64,000 bases of DNA, from contig NZ_JAFCLZ010000001.1 in NCBI RefSeq assembly GCF_018130165.1, forward strand, positions 62,001 to 126,000. Direction: 5' to 3'. The DNA is from Bradyrhizobium sp. JYMT SZCCT0180. Lineage in GTDB: Bacteria > Pseudomonadota > Alphaproteobacteria > Rhizobiales > Xanthobacteraceae. Of this stretch, positions 25,033 to 33,791 are shown one piece after another (position 1 is the first letter of the stretch; each line of letters opens with the position of its first letter). A model generated the notes under the pieces. The model saw only the letters and a list, made by a program, of their open reading frames with translations. It was not told the DNA's origin and did no database searches. A program made the translations under genes and the position numbers.

Positions 25033-28000
25033 CTACCACTGATAGCGAACGACGCCCTTGCCGGCGTAGGATCGGCTCACGTCGGAGAACTCACCCTCGA
25101 ACGTCGCGGCGGCGGACCAGCCGTTGATCCATTTCACTTCGGCGGACGCTGTCGTGAGCGCCTTGTTGTGCGACGGCGCCGCGCCGTTGACGACGAAGGA
25201 TGCGCCGGGCAGCGTCTGGGAAGTCGCGCCGATCGAGCGGTCGGTATTATAGTCATAGGCCCACGCCAGCCGGCCGCGCAGCGTGAGGATCGCGTTCTGC
25301 ATCGCCCAGGACTTGTCGGTGCGCACACCAATCTCGCTGCGCGGGGCCGTGACGCTCTTCGCGCCGTACGCGAGTGCAAACGTATTGGCGCCGGACAGAA
25401 CCTGTTCGGCATAGGCGGGCAGCTCGAAGGTGGTGAATTGTCCGGCGGCATAGGGCGTGATGCCGATGCCGCCGATCCATGGGCCGACAAAACGATAGCC
25501 GCCCTCGGCGCGGCCGGAGAAGGCATTGGCCTTGAACTCGGCGCGCAACCGGTCGATGCCGGCGATGGTCACGGTGCGATCGGTCGTGACGTCCTGCCAG
25601 CCATAGGCCAGCGCTGCCGTCAGATACGCCGGGCCAACATTGTGCCGCACGAACGCTCCGGCCTGGAACAGATCAGAGCGGCCGCTTCCCATTCCGTTGA
25701 CGGCAAAACTGGTGCCGCCGCCGGCCAGCGCAAAGCCGGCGATCGTGAACGGCGAGAAGCGATAGTCGGCGCCCACCGCCGTGCCGGCAATGCGCGAAGT
25801 CGCGGTGTTGGAGCCGAGCGCAGCATTGCCGTCTGATGTCTGCGAGCCGCCATAGCCCGCCGCCCACACGCTCCAGCGCGGCCCCCACCCTAGCCCTCCC
25901 CCGCTTGCGGGGGAGGGTTGGGAGGGGGACGCCGCCTTGGTGAACATCGCATAGGCGTCACGGGCGGCAGGCTTTTGCGTCGACGCGTAACCGTTGGCGG
26001 TACTGGTGCCGCCCGCGCCTGGACCATCGCCGCGGCCATCGATAAAGGGATCGGTCAGCAGACCCATGAACTGGTTCATGGCATTGAACGTGGTCGCTTG
26101 CGAACCGGTCGCGGACTCGCCCGACGCTTGGGACAGGCTCCCCGCCGACAGCGTCGCGAACGTCAACGGAATGCCGCCGTTGCTGTTGAAGGAATTGATC
26201 AGCGCGTTGGCGACGTTGTTCTGGTTGCCGTTGAGGGTGCCGGACGCGGGCGTCGTGAAACTCAGGATCAGGTTGAGGTAAGCGTGGGTGGCATCGTAGC
26301 TCAGCGTATCGTGAAAGTTCGCCGGCAGATTGGTGTTGGCGACGGTCGGATTAAACGTTCCGCTCACGCTGCCGGCGGTCAGGATGGTGTACTGCTTGGC
26401 GATATAGCTGCCGGTCGCAAAGTTGGCATTCACGGTCGCGCCGCCGAGCGTGGCCACGCCCGAGACGTTGGCTAACGACGATGTCGTTGGATTGATGTTG
26501 ATGGCATAGGCCGCCGCCGCATTGAAGCCGAGCGTGCCGCTGACCGTCATCGATGACCCGGGCGTGCCCGAACCCGGCGCGAAGGTGCCGCCGGAAACCA
26601 ACGTGTTGCCAACCGTGCCGGTGCCGCTGAGCGTGCCGCCGCTCACGGTGAAAGCCGCGTTGCTCAGGCTGCCATTCACCGCCAGCGTGCCGCCGCTGAC
26701 GGCGAATGTGCCGATGCCGGCGTTGGTGCCGGTGAGCGTCCAGCTGCCGCTGCCGGTCTTCTCGCCGGCCTCGAACGAGGAGAGCTGACCGACATTGAAG
26801 CTGCCCGATCCGGTGCCGCTCAGCCCCAGCGTGTCGGTGCCGAGGCCGCCGAGCACGTTGCCGTTGATGACGGCGCCGGTCACCAGTTCGAGGCGGTTGG
26901 CGAAGGCGCCCGCCTGGTCGAAGTTGATGGCGCCGCTGGCGCCGCCGTTCACCGTGCCGGCCACCGTGACGGTCGCAGGGCGGCCGAGAGCCTGGATGCC
27001 AAAGCCACTGGTGCCGCTCACGGTGCCGGCGGCGGCGACGGTGACGGCGAGCGCGCCGGTGCCGTTGGTGCGCGCAAAAATGCCGTTGGTGCTGCCGCTC
27101 ACCGTTGCGCCGGCTGCGGTGGTCACGCTGAGATTGGTGCCCGCGCCGGAATTGTATGCGAAGATGCCGTTATCATTGGTGCCGGTGACATTGCCGTTGG
27201 CGGTGATGGTCAGCGCGCCCGTGCCTTGGTTGTCCGCAAAAATGCCGATGTTGCCGCCGCTCACCGCGGTGCCGGCGCCGGTGGTCACGGTGAGATTGGT
27301 GCCCGCGCCGGAACTGTATGCGTTGATGCCGCGATTAGAGGTGCCGGTGACATTGCCGTTGGCGGTGATGGTCAGCGCGCCCGTGCCGTAGTTCTGCGCA
27401 AAAATGCCGTTGGCGCCGCTGACCGTCGTGCCGGCGCCGGTGGTCACGGTGAGAGTGGTGCCGGCGCCGGTGTTCCGCGCGTCGATGCCGACACCACTGG
27501 TGGCGGTGACATCGCCGTTGGCGGCGATGGTCAGCGCGCCCGTGCCGTAGTGGCGCGCAAAAATGCCGTTGGTGCCGCTGACCGTTGTGCCGGCGCCGGT
27601 GGTCACGGTGAGAGTGGTGCCGGCGCCGATGTTCCGCGCGTCGATGCCGTTACCAGCGGTGCCGGTGACATCGCCGTTGGCGGCGATGGTCAGCGCGCCC
27701 GTGCCGTAGTGGCGCGCATTAATGCCGTTGGTGCCGCCGCTGACCGTCGTGCCGGCGCCGGTGGTCACCGTGAGATCGGTGCCCGCGCCGAAATTGTATG
27801 CGTTGATGCCGCGATTAGAGGTGCCGGTGACATCGCCGTTGGCAGTGACGGTCAGCGCGCCCGTGCCGCTGTTGATCGCAGAAATGCCGAAGCCGCCGCC
27901 GCTGACCGTGGTGCCCGCGCCGGTGGTCACGCTGAGATCGGTGCCGGCGAAGTTCCGCGCGTAGATGCCTAAACCAGTGGTGCTGGTGACATCGCCATTG

Positions 28001-29346
28001 GCGGTGACACTCAGCGCGCCCGTGCCGTAGTTGCGCGCAAGAATGCCGGAGGTGCCGCCGCTGACCGTCGTGCCGGCGCCGGTGGTCACGCTGAAAGTGG
28101 TGCCGGTGCTGTTGTTCCGCGCGAAGATACCGTAAGTGCCGGTGCCGGTGACGTCGCCATTGGCGGTGACGGTCAGCGCGCCCGTGCCGTCGTTGGCCGC
28201 ATAAATGCCAAGGGTGGCGCCGCTGACCGTCGTGCCGGCGCTGGAGGTCACGCTGAGAGCGGTGCCGGTGCCGCTGTTCCTCGCGTAGATGCCGTTACCA
28301 TTGGTGCCGGTGACATCGCCATTGGCGGTGATGGTGAGCGCGCCCGTGCCGTAGTTCTGCGCAAAAATGCCGTTGGTACTGCCGCTGACCGTCGTGCCGG
28401 CGCCGGTGGTCATGGTGAGATCGGTGCCGGTGTTCCGCGCGTAGATGCCGTTAACACTGGTGCCGGTGACATTGCCGCTTGCGGTGATGGTCAGCGCGCC
28501 CGTGCCGAAGTTGCGCGCAAGAATGCCGAAGTTGCCGCTGACCGTCGTGCCGGCGCCGGTGGTTACGCTGAGAGCGGTGCCGGAGTTGTTCTGCGCGTAG
28601 ATGCCGTTAACACTGGTGCCGGTGACATCGCCGTTGGCGGTGACGGTCAGCGCGCCCGTGCCGAAGTTGCGCGCCCGGATGCCGAAGCCGCCGCTGACCG
28701 TGGTGCCGGCGCCGGTGGTCACGGTGAGAGCGGTGCCGGAGTTGTTCTGCGCGAAGATGCCGTTACCACCGGCGCCGGTGACATTGCCGTTGGCGGTGAT
28801 GGTCAGCGCCCCCGTGCCGTTGTTTTGCCCAACAATGCCGGCGGCGCCGCTGAGCGCGCCATTGGTGGCGATGGTGACGCTGCCGGGCGTGCCGGCAAAG
28901 TCGCCGTTGGAGCGAACATTAAGAGCGTAGCCCGCCGCAGCGGTAAGCGACGAGGCGTTGGTGTCGGTATAGGACAGGGCGCCGTCGCCGGTAATCGTAA
29001 TCGCATGGCCGGCGGCGGTGTTGACGCTGAACCCGGCGACGGTGGAGACGCTGGCGTTGTTGGCGTTGATCGTCTGCGTGGTGACTTCGGCGCCCGAGCA
29101 CTGGTAGGTCGAGCCGCCGGAGTTCACGCAAGCGCCATAGGCGCGACGGCCATAGCCGACGACCGCCGCCGCCAGCATGGTGCCCGACAGCAGAACCCGC
29201 CGGCGCAACGCGCCTGCATGACCAGAATTCAAGACCCCAACTCCCGTCGCCTGGGCCGTACTCTTATGCTCTGCAGCACAAGCGGCCGTACGCCCCACCC
29301 GGCGGCGGTTCCTCGCCAGACTACTGGACCGGCGTCGGCCCATCAA
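25033..29346 (-). CDS. Giant repetitive autotransporter (type Va) with beta-barrel
   Basis: The 1437-aa protein has an extended N-terminus (RRRVLLSGTMLAAAVVGYG signal core at about residues 48-66) and a passenger with 11 full and one degenerate copies of a ~52-residue unit (TGALTVTANGDVTGT ... VTTGAGTTVSG). An autotransporter beta-strand region follows (GSGSWTLTGTNAGIGTFAVS, then GGTLSGTGTVGNTLVSGG). The barrel occupies the last ~280 residues, from RWSVWAAGYGGSQTSDGN to the terminal RYQW. The passenger should form a long beta-helix on the cell surface. Between passenger and barrel the frame crosses a REP-like hairpin (25881-25931). Confidence 0.9.
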   Translation of the reverse strand: MMGRRRSSSLARNRRRVGRTAACAAEHKSTAQATGVGVLNSGHAGALRRRVLLSGTMLAAAVVGYGRRAYGACVNSGGSTYQCSGAEVTTQTINANNASVSTVAGFSVNTAAGHAITITGDGALSYTDTNASSLTAAAGYALNVRSNGDFAGTPGSVTIATNGALSGAAGIVGQNNGTGALTITANGNVTGAGGNGIFAQNNSGTALTVTTGAGTTVSGGFGIRARNFGTGALTVTANGDVTGTSVNGIYAQNNSGTALSVTTGAGTTVSGNFGILARNFGTGALTITASGNVTGTSVNGIYARNTGTDLTMTTGAGTTVSGSTNGIFAQNYGTGALTITANGDVTGTNGNGIYARNSGTGTALSVTSSAGTTVSGATLGIYAANDGTGALTVTANGDVTGTGTYGIFARNNSTGTTFSVTTGAGTTVSGGTSGILARNYGTGALSVTANGDVTSTTGLGIYARNFAGTDLSVTTGAGTTVSGGGFGISAINSGTGALTVTANGDVTGTSNRGINAYNFGAGTDLTVTTGAGTTVSGGTNGINARHYGTGALTIAANGDVTGTAGNGIDARNIGAGTTLTVTTGAGTTVSGTNGIFARHYGTGALTIAANGDVTATSGVGIDARNTGAGTTLTVTTGAGTTVSGANGIFAQNYGTGALTITANGNVTGTSNRGINAYSSGAGTNLTVTTGAGTAVSGGNIGIFADNQGTGALTITANGNVTGTNDNGIFAYNSGAGTNLSVTTAAGATVSGSTNGIFARTNGTGALAVTVAAAGTVSGTSGFGIQALGRPATVTVAGTVNGGASGAINFDQAGAFANRLELVTGAVINGNVLGGLGTDTLGLSGTGSGSFNVGQLSSFEAGEKTGSGSWTLTGTNAGIGTFAVSGGTLAVNGSLSNAAFTVSGGTLSGTGTVGNTLVSGGTFAPGSGTPGSSMTVSGTLGFNAAAAYAININPTTSSLANVSGVATLGGATVNANFATGSYIAKQYTILTAGSVSGTFNPTVANTNLPANFHDTLSYDATHAYLNLILSFTTPASGTLNGNQNNVANALINSFNSNGGIPLTFATLSAGSLSQASGESATGSQATTFNAMNQFMGLLTDPFIDGRGDGPGAGGTSTANGYASTQKPAARDAYAMFTKAASPSQPSPASGGGLGWGPRWSVWAAGYGGSQTSDGNAALGSNTATSRIAGTAVGADYRFSPFTIAGFALAGGGTSFAVNGMGSGRSDLFQAGAFVRHNVGPAYLTAALAYGWQDVTTDRTVTIAGIDRLRAEFKANAFSGRAEGGYRFVGPWIGGIGITPYAAGQFTTFELPAYAEQVLSGANTFALAYGAKSVTAPRSEIGVRTDKSWAMQNAILTLRGRLAWAYDYNTDRSIGATSQTLPGASFVVNGAAPSHNKALTTASAEVKWINGWSAAATFEGEFSDVSRSYAGKGVVRYQW
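25881..25931. repeat. REP-like hairpin inside the autotransporter coding sequence
   Basis: A perfect 11-bp stem CCCTCCCCCGC/GCGGGGGAGGG (25894-25904, 25907-25917) with loop TT is set in C/G-rich flanks that are themselves imperfectly inverted. The protein reads PSQPSPASGGGLGWGP across it, in frame. Such GGGGGAGGG palindromes are common intergenic elements in Rhizobiales, so this looks like an in-frame insertion. Confidence 0.65.
26980..28818. repeat. ~156-bp tandem repeats in the autotransporter passenger
   Basis: About 12 direct copies of a 52-codon unit. Each encodes an ANGDVTGT-type strand, a GIYARN-type turn, a VTTGAGTTVSG strand and a second GI-ARN turn. Units 8 and 9 are almost identical, which points to recent duplication or gene conversion. 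Confidence 0.85.
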
Positions 29347-29514
29347 TGCGAGTCTGGACTTTCATGGCGATTACGTTCCGCGATTTTCTGAAATTATTCT
29401 GATATTTGAGTTTCCGCGCCGATTTCATACGTCATTGCAGTTCGCGGCGCGATTCGCACGGTGCGGCGGCAGGATAGACTGCTAGGATGCGTTGGGATCG
29501 GCAGGAGCGAAGGC

Positions 29515-30714
29515 ATGAGCGAGCGGGAGTTGTCATCCGCGTTGGACGACGAGGAAAGGCCGGCACCAGCCGCCCCTCCGGCGAGCACGGAGATCGCGCC
29601 CGCCGGGCAAGAGACCAAGGCCGCCGAGCCGCAGTCGACGCCGGCCGAAGAGCGCGTCACCTATTCGATGTCGCCGGGCCTGCCCGGCTTCCTCGCCGCG
29701 CAGCGGATCGCGCTCGCGGTCTCGTCCTATCAGTCGGGCAAGTTCTACCTGTTGGGGCAGAACGTCGATGGCGGGCTCATGGTCGACGAGCGCTTCTTCC
29801 GCAAGGCGATGGGGATTTGCGTTCCCGACAAGGACACCCTGCTGCTGGCGACGCTGTTCCAGATCGTGCGGTTCAAGAACGTGCTGAACCCAGGCGAGCA
29901 GATCAACAATGTGTTCGATGCCTGCTATGTGCCGCGCGAAACCTATGTCACCGGCGAGATCGACGCGCACGACGTCGGCGTTCTCAAGGACGGGCGCGTG
30001 GTGTTCGTCAACACGCTTTACAACTGCCTCGCCACGCCGTCCGAGCGCCACAGCTTCACGCCGCTGTGGAAGCCGCCGTTCATCTCGGGAATCGTCAAGG
30101 AGGACCGCTGCCACCTGAACGGCCTCGCCATGGCGGACGGCGTGCCGCGCTACGTCACCGCCGTGAGCAGGTCCGACACCATCGACGGCTGGCGTGACCG
30201 GCGTGCCAGCGGCGGTGTCGTCATCGACGTGCAATCGGGCGAGATCGTCATCGGCGGCCTGTCGATGCCGCATTCGCCGCGGATCTATCGCGACCGCCTC
30301 TGGCTGCTGAACTCGGGCACCGGCGAACTCGGCTGGATCGAGCCGGGATCAGGCGGCGGCGCGGCCAAATTCCACGTGCTGGCGTTCTGCCCCGGCTTTT
30401 TGCGCGGGCTCGCCTTCCACGGCAACCACGCCTTCGTCGGGCTGTCGAAGCCGCGCTATCAGCGCTTCGAGGGACTGGCGCTCGATCAGAAGCTCGCGGA
30501 CGCCGATTCCGAGCCGTGGTGCGGCGTGCAGGTGATCGATCTCGACAGCGGGGCCTGCGTGCACTGGTTCCGCCTCGACGGCGCGGTGGCGGAGCTCTAC
30601 GACCTTGCGGTCGTGCCCGGCGCGATGCGTCCGATGTCGCTCGGCTTCGCCAGCGACGAAATCCTCGGGCTGATCACGCACGATCCGCTCGCCGACGGCG
30701 CGCTGCCGAGCTGA
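29515..30714 (+). CDS. TIGR03032-family protein (predicted beta-propeller)
   Basis: The 399-aa protein starts at the ATG at 29515 with AGGAG upstream. The first 45 residues are Ala/Pro/Glu-rich and disordered. The rest matches the TIGR03032 family: SMSPGLPGFLAAQRIALAVS, RFFRKAMGICVPDKDTLLLA, IDAHDVGVLKDGRVVFVNTL, HLNGLAMADGVPRYVTAVS, MPHSPRIYRDRLWLLNSGTG and LAFHGNHAFVGLSKPR. Repeated short strand patterns suggest a propeller. Members are often found near surface or glycan genes but have no assigned activity. It is divergent from the autotransporter and has its own terminator. Confidence 0.85.
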   Translation: MSERELSSALDDEERPAPAAPPASTEIAPAGQETKAAEPQSTPAEERVTYSMSPGLPGFLAAQRIALAVSSYQSGKFYLLGQNVDGGLMVDERFFRKAMGICVPDKDTLLLATLFQIVRFKNVLNPGEQINNVFDACYVPRETYVTGEIDAHDVGVLKDGRVVFVNTLYNCLATPSERHSFTPLWKPPFISGIVKEDRCHLNGLAMADGVPRYVTAVSRSDTIDGWRDRRASGGVVIDVQSGEIVIGGLSMPHSPRIYRDRLWLLNSGTGELGWIEPGSGGGAAKFHVLAFCPGFLRGLAFHGNHAFVGLSKPRYQRFEGLALDQKLADADSEPWCGVQVIDLDSGACVHWFRLDGAVAELYDLAVVPGAMRPMSLGFASDEILGLITHDPLADGALPS

Positions 30715-30734
30715 GCGACAGCGGGGTAAATAAC

Positions 30735-30766
30735 AAAGCCCCGGGTTTGCGCGCGGGGCTTTGTCG
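30735..30766 (+). terminator. Intrinsic terminator of the TIGR03032 gene
   Basis: Stem AAAGCCCCG/CGGGGCTTT (30735-30743, 30754-30762) with a 10-base loop, followed by TGTCGTT. It starts 21 bases after the stop codon. Confidence 0.8.
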
Positions 30767-30870
30767 TTCGCGGATGTCTCAATCGAGATTACGGTGCGCT
30801 TAACTCTCATTGTGACTATCATCCACTCGAAGCGCTCGGCGGATCAATTGAGTGCACTGGACCGTAATTG

Positions 30871-31216
30871 CGCCGGACAACGAGGTGCCGGAGCCGCGCG
30901 GCACCACCTTGATGCCCTGCTCGAAGCAATATTTCAGGACGTTGGAGACCTGCTCGGTCGTGTCGGGCAGCACCACGACCATCGGCGGCTGCCGGTACGC
31001 CATCAGGCTCGGACTCGTAAGGGACCATTTCCGCTGCGCTGTCGATCACGCCCTCACCCGGCAGGATCCCCCGCAATGCGGCCACAATGGCGTCGCGGCG
31101 GTCCAGAACGGCCTGATCGGAAGCCGGCATCATAATGGCCATGCGTTTCCTCCAGGGCCTAGCCCGTTATCGATTTGTCGCGGTAAATCAAGCACGTCTG
31201 GGCGCATTTGGGTAGG
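30871..31216 (-). pseudogene. Truncated duplicate of glcD 5' end with upstream region
   Basis: The minus strand from 31142 down to about 30871 repeats glcD codons 1 to about 91 (start MAIMMPASDQAVLDRRDAIV) and then stops matching inside the PP-loop (SGTSLSG). A 2-base deletion near 31010 (CAGGCTCGG against CAGGCCGTCGG) breaks the frame, so it cannot encode GlcD. Bases 31143-31216 repeat the glcD upstream region. The cytochrome c gene starts 155 bp beyond. The copy is in the same orientation as glcD, making a direct repeat about 6.3 kb apart. Confidence 0.85.
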
Positions 31217-31371
31217 CCATCACACCAATGTCGGATCGCCTCCCCCAAATCGTGAGTTCGCTCTCGGGCAAGCCTGCGATGCCGGAACCTGTCAAAGTTT
31301 CGTGGCTTGTCCAATCGGAACGAGCCTGCCAAAAGCAATCGACCTCTAGGGAAAGAGACGAAGAGCACCAC

Positions 31372-31764
31372 ATGAAAACACCGATCTTGGGTACGCTGGT
31401 TGTTGTCACCTCATTGATGGCCGTGTCGGGCGCGCTGGCGCAGGACGTCACCGCCGGCAAATCCTCGTTCAACAAATGCATGGCCTGCCATGCGATCGGC
31501 GAAGGCGCCAAGAACAAGGTCGGGCCGGAGCTGAATGGGCTCGACGGCCGCAAATCCGGCACCACGGCAGGTTACTCCTATTCGGAGGCCAACAAGAACT
31601 CCGGCATTACCTGGGGCAAGGATGTGTTCCTCGAATACATCAAGGAGCCGAAGGCGAAGATTCCCGGCACCAAGATGGTGTTCGCCGGCATCAAGAACGA
31701 GAAGGAGGCGGGCGACCTCTGGGCGTTCCTTGTGCAATACGACAAGGACGGCAAGACCAAGTAG
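31372..31764 (+). CDS. Periplasmic class I cytochrome c (c2/c550-like)
   Basis: The 130-aa protein has a signal peptide (to about residue 23, VSGALA-QDV) and one heme site CMACH at residues 36-40. The axial Met is probably in GTKMVFAGI (M102). The segments AIGEGAKNKVGPELNGLDGRK and GYSYSEANKNSGITWGKD are typical of small soluble cytochromes c2/c550 in rhizobia. It is a one-electron carrier. Because it sits just beyond the duplicated glcD upstream region, it may once have been the divergent neighbour of glcD and may accept electrons from glycolate oxidation; this is inference. Confidence 0.92.
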   Translation: MKTPILGTLVVVTSLMAVSGALAQDVTAGKSSFNKCMACHAIGEGAKNKVGPELNGLDGRKSGTTAGYSYSEANKNSGITWGKDVFLEYIKEPKAKIPGTKMVFAGIKNEKEAGDLWAFLVQYDKDGKTK

Positions 31765-31787
31765 CGGCTGTCAATATCGCCATTCCA

Positions 31788-31870
31788 GAGCTTCGGTTCT
31801 GATTGAAGCAGAGCCGAAGCTCCCGCTTCTGGTTTGACGCGTTTTCTTGACGCAAAGCGCTATCCGCCCT
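31788..31870. repeat. Dispersed repeat family, copy 2 (variant)
   Basis: Begins with the hairpin GAGCTTCGG/CCGAAGCTC (31788-31796, 31814-31822) and continues GGTTTGACGCGTTTTCTTGA, shared with the copy at 23195. It could also end the cytochrome c transcript, 24 bases upstream. Confidence 0.5.
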
Positions 31871-31971
31871 TGGCGATCAGCTCCCAGGGCATGCTCGCTC
31901 ACAAGCGTTTCAGTTCGCTGCGGCCGCGGTGTTCTGCGCCATTTTGCCTATCATCGCTTCGATCTCGGAGA

Positions 31972-33003
31972 TTACGAGATCGGCACCGCGTTCTGCACCA
32001 TGTGACCGAGGCCGGGCAGCACGATCAATTTGACGTTGGGCGCGGTCGCCGCCAGCGGCCGCGAATGGATGTTGGTCGACACCGTCTTGTCGACATCGCC
32101 GGTGACGATCGTGATCGGCGCTTTGATACTGGCATAGCGCGGCGACTGCTCGGCGACGGCCGCCTTCAGCGTCACCAGATCGCGCGCATTGGCGAGAAAC
32201 TCGCGCGGGCGCAGCAGCAGCGAGCTTGCGGTGTTTTCGACATATCCGTCCGGGACCGGTTGCGGCAGGAACACGCCGCGGACGCCGGAATTGATGAGGA
32301 GTTTACCCAGCGGCAGCGTAATCGTATGGGCCAGCAACGGGCCGATCACGGGCGTCGCAACGATCTGGTTGTAGCGTCCGACGCCGCCCGGCCACGGATA
32401 GGCCACCGGCGCCAGCATCACCATGCCGGCGACGCGCTCCGGATAATCCAGCGCCATGCGCGCGCCGAGCGCGCCCGCCCAGGAATGCACCACCAGGATC
32501 GCACGCCCGATGCCGAGCTTGGCCAGCGCCTCGTCAATCATCCGTCCCTGAATTTCGGGCGTAGAGTCCTCAAGATTGGCGCGCGTGCTCCAGCCGTGGC
32601 CTGGACGATCGATCAGGATCACCCGATGGCTTTTCGCAAGCCGATCACCCACCGGCTGGCGCATCACCTCCAGGTTCGAACTGGCGCCATGCAGCATCAC
32701 GATCGGAGGGCTGGCCGAATCGCGCGGGCCGATATCGACGATATGAAGGGTCGCGCCGGCTACCTCGACCATCTTGCCCTGGGCGGGATGGGCCCGCTGC
32801 GTCAGCCACACCCCTCCCTGCGTGACCAACGCCAGGATCATCAGCGCCGCCACGACAATCGCTACCACCATTGAAAATGTCCGAATGATCTTGGGCACCA
32901 ACGAGATACGGCCGGAATGGGTGCGGGTTTCGGGAGTTCTCCACAGTCCGCCCAACCCTGTGGATAGCGGGGTCATACTGCCGTCACTGGGCTTTTTATA
33001 CAT
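31972..33003 (-). CDS. Membrane-anchored alpha/beta hydrolase
   Basis: 343 aa from the ATG at 33003; an internal ATG at 32976 is an equally weak start because no clear ribosome site precedes either. A membrane segment (SMVVAIVVAALMILALVTQG, about residues 44-63) precedes the hydrolase fold. Key motifs are PPIVMLHGASSNLE (oxyanion loop), LIDRPGHGWS, the nucleophile elbow VVHSWAGALGARM with Ser, VTGDVDKTVS for the acid and LPGLGHMVQ for His. The triad is complete. Substrate is unknown. The C-terminal half carries a lid region rich in hydrophobics. Confidence 0.85.
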   Translation of the reverse strand: MYKKPSDGSMTPLSTGLGGLWRTPETRTHSGRISLVPKIIRTFSMVVAIVVAALMILALVTQGGVWLTQRAHPAQGKMVEVAGATLHIVDIGPRDSASPPIVMLHGASSNLEVMRQPVGDRLAKSHRVILIDRPGHGWSTRANLEDSTPEIQGRMIDEALAKLGIGRAILVVHSWAGALGARMALDYPERVAGMVMLAPVAYPWPGGVGRYNQIVATPVIGPLLAHTITLPLGKLLINSGVRGVFLPQPVPDGYVENTASSLLLRPREFLANARDLVTLKAAVAEQSPRYASIKAPITIVTGDVDKTVSTNIHSRPLAATAPNVKLIVLPGLGHMVQNAVPIS

Positions 33004-33136
33004 TCACGCTAACACTTTCGCCATGTGTCGACGTGTTTGATCGAGGTGTGGCCGCAACCTGAAACTTGTACCCAAAATTCACAGGAACGCAGGCGAAGAC
33101 CACACATTGTTCCACGGTACAATCGGAGGACTATCC

Positions 33137-33316
33137 ATGATTTCCGACGCAAGCGAAGCGGCCATCGACCAGATCGTAGCGACCTGCAATGGCGACATGC
33201 GCGGCGCGCTGAAGGCGCTGCTGCTGGTCAATGAACAGCTGGAAGCGGAGCTGGCGCAGTTCTACGCGGCGGCAGGCCTCGACGGCATGGCGCGCGGCAG
33301 CAACGTGCTGCACTAG
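33137..33316 (+). CDS. Small conserved-looking hypothetical protein
   Basis: A 59-aa ORF with GGAG upstream of the ATG at 33137. It is mainly helical: AIDQIVATCNGDMRGALKAL and LLVNEQLEAELAQFYAA. No signal peptide or membrane segment. I recall similar short proteins in Bradyrhizobium without function. A copy of the dispersed repeat follows directly. Confidence 0.6.
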   Translation: MISDASEAAIDQIVATCNGDMRGALKALLLVNEQLEAELAQFYAAAGLDGMARGSNVLH

Positions 33317-33319
33317 GAC

Positions 33320-33390
33320 GTTACGCGAAACGGTATCCACCCCCGGATCCAGGTCCGAGGGCATGCTTGGCTTGAAAACGCTCCAGCCTG
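33320..33390. repeat. Dispersed repeat family, copy 3 (partial)
   Basis: TTACGCGAAACGGTATCCAC and CTTGAAAACGCTC match the right half of the copy at 23195; the left half is missing. Confidence 0.5.
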
Positions 33391-33406
33391 ATTTGGTCCG
33401 ACTTGT

Positions 33407-33682
33407 TCAGTCCGACTTGTCCTCATCCCCCGCATCGGAGGAAGGCTGTTCTACCTTCGGGCAAGCGCTGAGGGTCGTGCGTGCGAGTTTGGCATCGTCG
33501 AGTGATCGATAGGGCCCGCTGCCGAACCAGATATTTCCGCCGACCTGCGCGTTGATCACTGGATTGCTGGTGACGATCTCGCATTTGTTGGCCGCGCGGT
33601 CGCCGACCACCCAATAGTCTGCGCCGAAAGCGCTCGTGCCGGCAGTGACAATCACCGCGCCGGCCAGCAGCAATGATTTCAT
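33407..33682 (-). CDS. Small secreted hypothetical protein
   Basis: The 91-aa product has a signal peptide (MKSLLLAGAVIVTAGTSAFG, cleaved before ADYWVV). The mature protein has VVGDRAANKCEIVTSNPVI, GNIWFGSGPYRSLDDAKLAR and a Cys before an acidic C-terminus (DAGDEDKSD). Two cysteines could pair. The pattern YRSLDDAKLARTTLSAC is like a family of short rhizobial periplasmic proteins without known role. It is not obviously linked to the TPR gene 110 bp upstream on the same strand. Confidence 0.65.
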   Translation of the reverse strand: MKSLLLAGAVIVTAGTSAFGADYWVVGDRAANKCEIVTSNPVINAQVGGNIWFGSGPYRSLDDAKLARTTLSACPKVEQPSSDAGDEDKSD

Positions 33683-33791
33683 GGCTTCGCTCCTGACAAG
33701 CTGACGGCCGATAATAATGCGTTGGCGGGAAACGTTCCGGCCTGTCCGGAAACAGGGTTAACCGCGACGGACCACAGCGCTTCTGATTGAA

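Noticed and set aside
26980..28818. CRISPR-like periodic array
   Set aside because: The units are 156 bp, in frame, coding and without unique spacers; they are protein repeats.
25918..29391. Several plus-strand frames across the autotransporter
   Set aside because: They mirror the tandem repeats (PAPVVT-type periodicity) and have no independent features.
24536..31216. Composite transposon or integrative element
   Set aside because: No transposase, integrase or short inverted ends; the flanking repeats are host glcD sequence, so homologous duplication explains them better.
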